DNA from: Clostridia bacterium | Lineage (GTDB): Bacteria; Bacillota; Clostridia; Oscillospirales; CAG-272 | Assembly: GCA_017379815.1 (NCBI GenBank) | Contig: JAFNVK010000108.1 | Coordinates: 1-5,233, forward strand | Reading direction: 5' to 3' | Length of the DNA stretch: 5,233 nt | Shown: positions 1 to 4,399 of the stretch, piece by piece | Position numbering within the stretch: position 1 is the first letter of the stretch | Layout of the letters: each line of letters opens with the position of its first letter | Notes under the pieces: generated by a model | What the model was told of the DNA's origin: nothing | What the model saw: only the letters and a program-made list of their open reading frames with translations | Database searches by the model: none | Translations under genes and position numbers: made by a program

Positions 1-183
1 GATGAAGTCCTTTGTTCCTTGTGCATACTGTGCTTCGTGAACATTTGCTCCAACGGAGGTGCCGCAACGCAAAAGCTGGTTTATCAAAGCACCTTCAACA
101 CCATTCTGCTTCAGCTTTCGGCAAAGAAACACAATGCTTTTGGCGAATTCCTTGGACTTGTTTCTCAATACGCTATCTGCCAT
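1..183 (-). CDS. Four-helix-bundle protein, 23S rRNA intervening-sequence (S23/Avd-like) family, 3' end beyond window
   Basis: Only the first 61 residues are visible; the frame is open to the left edge. They begin MADSVLRNKSKEFAKSIVFL and include QLLRCGTSVGANVHEAQYAQ (about residues 36-55), followed by GTKDFI. The pattern 'K.. FA..I..L.. L......... QLLR.GTSVGAN..EA..... KDFI' is the hallmark of small (about 115-130 residue) four-helix-bundle proteins first seen in 23S rRNA intervening sequences and structurally related to Avd of diversity-generating retroelements. Family members are basic and thought to bind nucleic acid; the biochemical role of standalone copies is not established. The ATG at 181-183 is preceded by AAGGAG (190-195) at 6 bases, which fixes the start. 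GC is about 45% by hand count, lower than the roughly 60% or more of the other genes, suggesting separate origin. It lies directly downstream of the hairpin array. No rRNA or reverse transcriptase is visible, so a link to either is not shown. Confidence 0.85.
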   Translation of the reverse strand, partial: MADSVLRNKSKEFAKSIVFLCRKLKQNGVEGALINQLLRCGTSVGANVHEAQYAQGTKDFI

Positions 184-262
184 AACAAACTCCTTGCTTT
201 CAGTTATTAGTTTAGAGTTATAAATTTGGCTTTGCCAAATGTTATGAGCTTGCTATGCAAGC

Positions 263-291
263 GTTATGATATGATTGCCTTGTAACTTCAA
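263..291 (-). promoter_or_regulatory. Candidate promoter for the four-helix-bundle gene
   Basis: On the minus strand TTGAAG (286-291) and CATAAC (263-268) are separated by 17 bases, each matching the sigma-A consensus at four of six positions. It sits in the only long gap of the hairpin array (270-293), where the linker orientation flips. If used, transcription would start near 256, within the 248-262 hairpin, so that at least the 224-240 hairpin would lie in the leader upstream of the ribosome binding site at 190-195. The match is only moderate, and the -10 element overlaps a linker copy, so it could be a chance resemblance. Confidence 0.3.
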
Positions 292-360
292 ACTGTGCCG
301 AAGGCACATCATAACTACGCGAAGCGTATCATAACTGATAACTTGCCGCAGGCAATCATA
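270..360. repeat. 11-base perfect inverted repeat spanning half of the hairpin array
   Basis: TATGATTGCCT at 270-280 is the exact reverse complement of AGGCAATCATA at 350-360. The two arms enclose the hairpins at 294-308 and 316-328 and most of a third. The right arm includes one side of the 343-355 hairpin (351-355), so in a transcript the long-range pairing and that local hairpin exclude each other. It may be an alternative structure, the decayed remains of another array unit, or a pair of sites at which the enclosed segment could invert. Confidence 0.7.
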
Positions 361-382
361 GTTGATTTTCGCTGTGCGAAAA

Positions 383-1387
383 TCATTCCCACTCGATCGT
401 TCCCACCGGCTTCGGCGTCAGATCCATCAGCACGCGGTTGATGCCCTCGACCTCGCTCGTGATGCGGGCGGTGATGCGGTGCAGGACCGCGTAGGGGATC
501 TCCTCGATCGTTGCGGTCATTGCGTCCGTGGTGTTGACCGCGCGAATGATCGCGGGCCAGCCCTCGTAGCGGCTCTCGTTCTTCACACCAACGCTCTTGA
601 TGTCGGGAACGACCACGAAATACTGCCATACCTTCTCGTTCAGGCCGCACAGGTCAAACTCCTCACGCAGAATGGCGTCTGCCTCGCGCAGGGCGTGCAG
701 GCGGTCTCTCGTGATGGCGCCCAGGCAGCGAACGCCCAGTCCCGGTCCCGGGAAGGGCTGACGGTAGACCATGGCGTGGGGCAATCCCAGTGCCTCGCCT
801 ACCACGCGAACCTCGTCCTTGAACAGCAGCTTGACCGGCTCGACAAGACCCTCGAATTGCAGATCCTCGGGCAGTCCGCCCACGTTGTGGTGCGACTTAA
901 CGGCCTTCTTGCCCTCTGCCTGCTTCACGCTCTCGAGAATGTCGGGGTAGATGGTTCCCTGTGCCAGGAAGGAAACGCCGCAGAGTGCTCTTGCCTCGTC
1001 CGCAAAAACGTTGATGAACTCGGCGCCGATGATCTTTCTCTTCTTCTCGGGATCGGAAACGCCCTCCAGAAGAGTTAAGAAGCGGTCGGTGGCGTCCACG
1101 TAGATGAGGTTGGCGTCCAGCTGATTGCGGAAGATCTCCACCACGTTTTCGGACTCGTTCTTGCGCATCAGGCCGTGGTTGACGTGCACGCAGACCAGCT
1201 GCTTGCCGATCGCCTTGATCAGAAGGGCGGCCACCACCGAGGAGTCCACTCCTCCGGAAAGGGCGAGAAGCACCTTCTTGTCGCCGACCTGCTCCCGCAC
1301 GAGGGCGATCTGCTCCTCGATAAAGGCGTTGGCCAGCTCGATGGTGGTAATGCGCTGCATGCTTTCGGGACGTTTGTTGCTGTTCAT
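383..1387 (-). CDS. guaA: GMP synthase, ATP-pyrophosphatase subunit only (no glutaminase domain)
   Basis: Converts XMP to GMP by adenylating the C2 position with ATP and replacing AMP with ammonia: the last cytoplasmic step of guanine nucleotide synthesis. The 334 residues show the PP-loop LALSGGVDSS (41-50), VHVNHGLMRKNE (68-78), the lid segment KSHHNVGGLPEDL (164-176), the XMP-site stretch RQPFPGPGLGVR (209-220) and the C-terminal dimerisation domain ending KPVGTIEWE, which is the family's normal end. Bacterial GuaA is usually about 510-525 residues with an N-terminal class I glutaminase domain; that part is absent. This is not a truncation: ATG at 1385-1387 has GGAGG (1396-1400) at 8 bases and a good promoter just upstream. 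It resembles the split archaeal arrangement (GuaAb), so a separate glutaminase or free ammonia must supply nitrogen; none is in the window. A second in-frame ATG at codon 10 lacks as good a binding site. Confidence 0.95.
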   Translation of the reverse strand: MNSNKRPESMQRITTIELANAFIEEQIALVREQVGDKKVLLALSGGVDSSVVAALLIKAIGKQLVCVHVNHGLMRKNESENVVEIFRNQLDANLIYVDATDRFLTLLEGVSDPEKKRKIIGAEFINVFADEARALCGVSFLAQGTIYPDILESVKQAEGKKAVKSHHNVGGLPEDLQFEGLVEPVKLLFKDEVRVVGEALGLPHAMVYRQPFPGPGLGVRCLGAITRDRLHALREADAILREEFDLCGLNEKVWQYFVVVPDIKSVGVKNESRYEGWPAIIRAVNTTDAMTATIEEIPYAVLHRITARITSEVEGINRVLMDLTPKPVGTIEWE

Positions 1388-1454
1388 TGATTTTTCCTCC
1401 GTAGAAAAGGTTGCAAAAGCTCCAGGGGCGGATCCGTCCTTGAATTTTGCTTAT

Positions 1455-1483
1455 AGTATAGCAAAAAGGAAAACGAAAAACAA
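1455..1483 (-). promoter_or_regulatory. Sigma-A type promoter for the GMP synthase gene
   Basis: On the minus strand TTGTTT (1478-1483) and TATACT (1455-1460) are 17 bases apart, the ideal spacing, and the -10 is preceded by TGC, giving an extended -10 (TGNTATACT). Transcription would begin near 1448, leaving a leader of about 60 bases before the ATG at 1387, too short for a purine riboswitch. The -35 element lies in the loop of the thiN-end inverted repeat. Confidence 0.75.
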
Positions 1484-1494
1484 GTGTTTTCCTT
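1466..1494 (-). terminator. Possible intrinsic terminator at the end of thiN
   Basis: AAGGAAAAC (1466-1474) pairs perfectly with GTTTTCCTT (1486-1494) around an 11-base loop. On the minus strand the 3' arm is extended by T residues (1463-1465 are A on the plus strand), giving a run of five T's. The stem starts inside the thiN stop codon (1493-1495). Only three of nine pairs are G-C and the loop is long, so termination may be weak. Confidence 0.4.
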
Positions 1495-2158
1495 AATTTT
1501 TTCGGTTCTTTTTTTGAGAAGCGCCCATGGGAGCGTCCGCGCTCTCCACGATCCACACGCCGCCTCGGCGCACCTCGATCAGGGCGCAGTTCTTTTCGAT
1601 CTCATTCGAGACCGCATACTGATGCGCGCGATGAAGCCTTGCGCGCTTGAGCGGATATTTGACCCCCTCGATGCTCACGCCCTTGACGGTCTCGTCCGCC
1701 GCGAGCAGGGCAAGATACCGAAAGCCGCTCCGCGGGATCAGGGTGCTGTTGTTGCGCAAAAAGCGCACGCGGTTGCGCCCGTCCGTGATGAGGGCGTGGA
1801 TGCCCCTCCGATCCAGATCCTCCAGGATCGCCAGGTTGGAGAGGGTGTGGTCGAGGCGTCCGTCAAGGCCGCCGATGATCGTGATATGCTCCGCTCCGCG
1901 GCTGATCGCAAGATCCACCGCCAGCTGCGTATCGGTATCGTCCTTCTCGGCAGGGACCTGCAGCACCTCGGTCTCCTCCTCAACGTCGGGCTCGCCCAAG
2001 GAATCAAAATCCCCCACGAGGATCCTTGGCGTGATCCCCAGCCGCTTTGCGTTTTTCCAGCCCACGTCGGCGGCGATCGTGACGGCGTCCTCCCCGGGGC
2101 GCTCGGTGATGCGCTCGGGGCAGATCTCTCCGCCCACAAAGACGAATGCTTGCTTCAT
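1493..2158 (-). CDS. thiN: Thiamine pyrophosphokinase
   Basis: Transfers pyrophosphate from ATP to thiamine, producing the cofactor thiamine diphosphate in one cytoplasmic step, mainly for salvaged thiamine. The 221-residue length is normal for the bacterial family. The N-terminal catalytic domain shows AADVGW (29-34), LVGDFDS (47-53), PAEKDDTDTQLAV (69-81, the acidic metal/ATP site) and IIGGLDGRLDHTLSN (94-108). The C-terminal thiamine-binding beta domain shows KGVSIEGVKYPL (159-170) and AVSNEIEKN (182-190), the usual '.SNE.' motif, then IEVRRGGVWIVES. The last residues (GASQKKNRKN) are a basic tail. The ATG at 2158 has GGAGG (2168-2172) at 9 bases, and the upstream gene stops only 15 bases before, so translation is probably coupled. 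There is no room for a TPP riboswitch in front of it. In many Bacillota thiN follows rsgA-rpe; here it does not. Confidence 0.95.
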   Translation of the reverse strand: MKQAFVFVGGEICPERITERPGEDAVTIAADVGWKNAKRLGITPRILVGDFDSLGEPDVEEETEVLQVPAEKDDTDTQLAVDLAISRGAEHITIIGGLDGRLDHTLSNLAILEDLDRRGIHALITDGRNRVRFLRNNSTLIPRSGFRYLALLAADETVKGVSIEGVKYPLKRARLHRAHQYAVSNEIEKNCALIEVRRGGVWIVESADAPMGASQKKNRKN

Positions 2159-2173
2159 GCCGTCAGCCCTCCG

Positions 2174-2905
2174 TCAGTCCTGCCCGTCCGAAAGGAAGGC
2201 CTCGATCGCCCGCTTGTCGGCGCGCGACCACTTGTAGGTCTTCCAATCGGCGTAATAGGCGTTGTAGATGCAGATTCGGCCGTAGGCCTCCTCCTCGTAC
2301 GCAATATCTCCGTTGTAGTAAATATCCACGAACACGCCGAGCGTATCCTCCTCGACCGTAACCCCCTCAAAGGTGTAGCGGTAGTAGGTATAGAGCGCAG
2401 TGGTCTCGCGAATCACGTGCTCGCTCGGGTAGTATCTTTCGGTGATAAAGGTAGACGTATCCTTATAATCCTCCTCGATCTCGGGCGTGAGGTCGGTCGT
2501 CTTGACCAGGGTCACGTCAAAGTGGCAGAGCGCCTTGTCGGGAAGAGAGGCAAGGCCGTAATCCTCCTGCAGATGCCGCAGGGTGCTGTTGTTGTAGCGA
2601 AAAACGATCTGCACCTGGTTAGCCTGTGGAATAAAGAGCGTCTGCGTGACGCCGAAATACCCGCTGTTATGCTCTCCGCGCGTGATACTGGTCTGTAGGG
2701 GCTGATATTGCAGGGTCAGCTCCTCGCCGTACTGCTCGTAGGCCTCGGCCAGCGCGGAATTGACGGCTACCGTTTTGATGGCGGCGGGATCGCCCGACGT
2801 AAACACGCGCCACAGCACGATGCCGCAGACCAAAAAGACGAAGCAGGTAAAGGTGAATTTGACCACGCGTCCAAAGATGCGCGGTGCACGGCTGTTTGCT
2901 TTCAT
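2174..2905 (-). CDS. Hypothetical single-pass membrane protein with Tyr-rich extracytoplasmic domain
   Basis: I do not recognise this 243-residue protein. A basic N-terminus (MKANSRAPRIFGRVVK) is followed by one hydrophobic segment at about residues 17-35 (FTFTCFVFLVCGIVLWRVF), which predicts a type II anchor with residues 36-243 outside the cell. The segment is not followed by a lipobox or an obvious signal peptidase site. The outer part is rich in Tyr, Glu and Asp and in short alternating polar/hydrophobic runs (LYTYYRYTFEGVTVEEDTLG, 171-190; VFVDIYYNGDIAYEEE, 191-206), suggesting a beta-rich fold. No catalytic motif is visible. The ATG at 2905 follows AGAAAGGA (2918-2925) at about 12 bases, weaker and more distant than in the neighbours. 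It lies 50 bases after the vitamin B6 kinase gene and 15 bases before thiN, so it belongs to the operon, but that alone does not establish a role in cofactor metabolism. Confidence 0.85.
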   Translation of the reverse strand: MKANSRAPRIFGRVVKFTFTCFVFLVCGIVLWRVFTSGDPAAIKTVAVNSALAEAYEQYGEELTLQYQPLQTSITRGEHNSGYFGVTQTLFIPQANQVQIVFRYNNSTLRHLQEDYGLASLPDKALCHFDVTLVKTTDLTPEIEEDYKDTSTFITERYYPSEHVIRETTALYTYYRYTFEGVTVEEDTLGVFVDIYYNGDIAYEEEAYGRICIYNAYYADWKTYKWSRADKRAIEAFLSDGQD

Positions 2906-2921
2906 GTGGGTTCGGATTCCT

Positions 2922-2948
2922 TTCTTTGATCAGGGATGTGACAAAGAA
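2922..2948 (-). promoter_or_regulatory. Hairpin overlapping the ribosome binding site of the membrane protein gene
   Basis: On the minus strand TTCTTTG (2942-2948) can pair with CAAAGAA (2922-2928) across a 13-base loop. The 3' arm covers part of the purine-rich stretch AGAAAGGA (2918-2925) that serves as the ribosome binding site. It could reduce initiation on this gene relative to its neighbours. The stem is 7 bp with two G-C pairs, so it is weak and may be incidental. Confidence 0.25.
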
Positions 2949-2955
2949 GCCGCGG

Positions 2956-3852
2956 TCAGTCCTCCGCCTGCGGAGTGCCGACCAGCCGATGCAGCTGCCA
3001 CTCCAGGGCAACGCCCTCGCGAGTGGGGGTGGAAAGACGGGCAGATGCCCGAATGGTCTCGGCCGTAAAGGCGGCCGCCTTTTGGCAGGCCTCGGCAAAG
3101 GCCTTTCCTCGAAGCACCTCGCCAAGCAGGACCGAGGCAAAGAGATCTCCCGTTCCGGGATAGGCGTGCGCCTCGATGGGCGTGCGCTGATAGAAGCGCG
3201 AGCCGTCGGCGTTGCGCCCGAGGTTGGCGAGCATTCCGTCCTTTAAGGTGATGCCCGTGATGACGATGCGGCCGTTGCAGACGCGCTCAAGGCGGTCCAT
3301 CAAGCCCTCGGCAAAGGCGCGTGCCTCCTCCGTGGGCATCTGCTCGGTCGCGCGGTAGGGCGTGTCGGTCAGAAAGCAGGCCTCGGTGAGGTTTGGCGTG
3401 AGGATATGGGCGCGCGAGGCCAGATGCTTGACCCCCTCGACCAGATCGCGCGTGTAGGTGGAATAGAGCGCGCCGTCGTCTCCCATAACGGGATCGACCA
3501 GCACGGTCGGGGCGTTCCCCTCCTCGCTCGGCCGCCCAAAGCGGTCGATGAAGCGGCAGACCGTTTCGATCTGCTCGGCACTGCCGAGAAAGCCCGGATA
3601 GATCGCGTCAAAGGTGACGCCAAGGGTCTCAAAATGCTCGGCGATCCTCTCCATATCGGCCGTAAGATCGCGAAAATGCAGATCGGTAAAGCCCCCCGTG
3701 TGGGTGGAGAGAAGCGCGGTGGGGATCGGCACGACCTGATACCCCATCACCGAGAGCGTTGGCAGGATCACGGTCAGCGCGCATCGGCCAAAGCAGGAAA
3801 GATCGTGCAGCGCGGCCACGCGCGGCGGTGCGTTGTGTGCTTGTGCTTGCAT
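2956..3852 (-). CDS. pdxY: Pyridoxal/pyridoxamine kinase, PdxY type (ribokinase superfamily)
   Basis: Phosphorylates the 5'-hydroxyl of vitamin B6 vitamers with ATP, feeding pyridoxal 5'-phosphate salvage in the cytoplasm. The 298-residue product carries the family's ordered motifs: HDLSCFGRCALTVILPTLS (16-34), VPIPTALLSTHTGGF (41-55, substrate pocket), YPGFLGS (85-91), VDPVMGDDG (119-127), LTPNLTEA (151-158), TGITLKDG (199-206) and the anion-hole/catalytic motif YPGTGDLFAS (231-240) with Asp236 as expected base. Length is normal (about 280-300). The HDLSCFGRC start distinguishes it from the ThiD-like B6 kinases of Bacillus. Substrate preference among pyridoxal, pyridoxamine and pyridoxine cannot be read from the sequence. 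The ATG at 3852 has AAAGGAGG (3860-3867) at 7 bases, a near-perfect site. It follows ruvX after 85 bases and precedes the membrane protein gene by 50. Confidence 0.92.
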   Translation of the reverse strand: MQAQAHNAPPRVAALHDLSCFGRCALTVILPTLSVMGYQVVPIPTALLSTHTGGFTDLHFRDLTADMERIAEHFETLGVTFDAIYPGFLGSAEQIETVCRFIDRFGRPSEEGNAPTVLVDPVMGDDGALYSTYTRDLVEGVKHLASRAHILTPNLTEACFLTDTPYRATEQMPTEEARAFAEGLMDRLERVCNGRIVITGITLKDGMLANLGRNADGSRFYQRTPIEAHAYPGTGDLFASVLLGEVLRGKAFAEACQKAAAFTAETIRASARLSTPTREGVALEWQLHRLVGTPQAED

Positions 3853-3875
3853 ACCGCGTCCTCCTTTCTTTTTGG

Positions 3876-3896
3876 AAAAATTGCGTACGCCGTACG
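3876..3896 (-). terminator. Small hairpin plus T-run after ruvX, weak terminator candidate
   Basis: On the minus strand CGTAC (3892-3896) pairs with GTACG (3884-3888) around a three-base loop, followed by CAA and then five T's (3876-3880). The hexamer CGTACG occurs twice here (3884-3889, 3891-3896). A 5-bp stem three bases away from the T-run is below the usual standard, so it may attenuate or do nothing. Confidence 0.25.
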
Positions 3897-3900
3897 GATC

Positions 3901-3930
3901 GCAGGGGATTTTTCGGCTTATCTCCCCTGC
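3901..3930 (-). repeat. 8-bp GC-rich inverted repeat between ruvX and the B6 kinase gene
   Basis: GCAGGGGA (3901-3908) pairs exactly with TCCCCTGC (3923-3930) around a 14-base loop, starting 7 bases after the ruvX stop codon (3938-3940). It is a stable RNA stem but is not followed directly by a T-run. It may protect or partly terminate the upstream transcript, making the kinase gene differently expressed from ruvX. Confidence 0.4.
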
Positions 3931-3937
3931 CGACGGC

Positions 3938-4399
3938 TCAAAGGTTCTTTAAGCGATCAAGGGCATTCTGCAGAATGATCTGCGCCGAGAGCGTGTCGAT
4001 CACGCCCTTGCGCTTTGCCCCTCGCGTATTGGTCTCGTTCAAATATCTGGACGCGCTCATCGTGGTCATGCGCTCGTCCATCATCACCACGGGAAGCCCC
4101 GTCCGCTCGCGGAGCATATCGGCCAGCTCACGGCAGCGCTCCGCGCGGAAGCCCTCGCTCCCGTCCATATTGCGGGGAAGGCCGACGACGATGCCCACGG
4201 CCTTCTGCTCACGGGCGATCGCAGCCAAGGCGTCCGCCGTTTTGACGATGCCGCCGGGGGAAATATACCCGATCCCCGAGGCGAGAAAGCGGCTGACGTC
4301 GGACACTGCGACCCCGGTTCGGGTGTCGCCGAAGTCCACGCCCAGAAGGCGTCCCGACCTGCCTTTGAGATCTGCGATCAGATCCTCTCGTTTATCCAT
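3938..4399 (-). CDS. ruvX: RuvX/YqgF family nuclease (putative Holliday junction resolvase, pre-16S rRNA processing)
   Basis: RNase H-fold protein of 153 residues. Family members have been assigned Holliday junction resolution and, better supported, maturation of the 5' end of 16S rRNA; which applies here is not visible. Motifs: LLGVDFGDTRTGVAVSD (18-34) with the first catalytic Asp22; IVVGLPRNMDGSEG (70-83); VVMMDERMTT (104-113) with acidic Asp108/Glu109; and VIDTLSAQIILQNALD (133-148) with Asp135. All expected acidic residues are present. The start is set at 4399, where ATG has GGGAG (4408-4412) at 8 bases; this leaves about 16 extra N-terminal residues before the usual start of the domain, and no other ATG, GTG or TTG lies between. 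The open frame continues upstream to 4609, but that part reads across the hydrolase gene and has no family similarity. The first 22 bases overlap the hydrolase's end, implying coupled translation. Confidence 0.93.
   Translation of the reverse strand: MDKREDLIADLKGRSGRLLGVDFGDTRTGVAVSDVSRFLASGIGYISPGGIVKTADALAAIAREQKAVGIVVGLPRNMDGSEGFRAERCRELADMLRERTGLPVVMMDERMTTMSASRYLNETNTRGAKRKGVIDTLSAQIILQNALDRLKNL

Larger units (their letters stand above)
203..384. repeat. Array of six triloop mini-hairpins with conserved 7-base linkers
   Basis: Six perfect inverted repeats occur in under 170 bases: 224-240 (7-bp stem, loop TTT), 248-262 (6 bp, TAT), 294-308 (6 bp, GAA), 316-328 (5 bp, GAA), 343-355 (5 bp, GCA) and 364-384 (9 bp, TGT), loops read on the plus strand. 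Stem sequences all differ, yet each loop is exactly three bases and is closed by a C-G pair. The hairpin at 316-328 contains GCGAAGC, a sequence known to form an exceptionally stable DNA mini-hairpin. Linkers are copies or variants of one 7-mer: GTTATGA at 241-247 and 263-269 (variants GTTATAA at 217-223 and GTTATTA at 203-209), and its complement TCATAAC at 309-315 and 329-335 (variants TGATAAC at 336-342 and TCATAGT at 356-362). This is the whole guaA-to-next-gene spacer, about 39% GC. It is not a CRISPR array, because the conserved part is the short linker and the stems vary. Function is unknown. Confidence 0.88.

Noticed and set aside
19..210. Plus-strand 63-codon open frame at the left end
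   Set aside because: The opposite strand encodes clear four-helix-bundle family residues with a good ribosome binding site, so this frame is its shadow.
203..384. CRISPR array
   Set aside because: Repeats would need to be about 24-40 identical bases with unique spacers; here the conserved part is a 7-base linker and the variable parts are self-complementary hairpins.
1..384. Intervening sequence inside a 23S rRNA gene, or a diversity-generating retroelement
   Set aside because: The protein family suggests both, but the right flank is guaA and not rRNA, and no reverse transcriptase or template/variable repeat is visible. The left flank lies outside the window, so this is not fully excluded.
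362..1078. Plus-strand open frame of 238 codons
   Set aside because: It is antisense to the well-conserved GMP synthase and starts within the last array hairpin; no recognisable protein features.
1388..1448. Purine riboswitch in the guaA leader
   Set aside because: The predicted leader is only about 60 bases and shows no three-way-junction pattern.
2159..2173. TPP riboswitch upstream of thiN
   Set aside because: Only 15 bases separate thiN from the preceding stop codon, taken up by the ribosome binding site.
1484..2698. Long plus-strand open frame of 404 codons
   Set aside because: It runs opposite thiN and most of the membrane protein gene, both supported by motifs or ribosome binding sites. 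Its translation shows no family motif and the composition expected of the antisense of GC-rich coding DNA.
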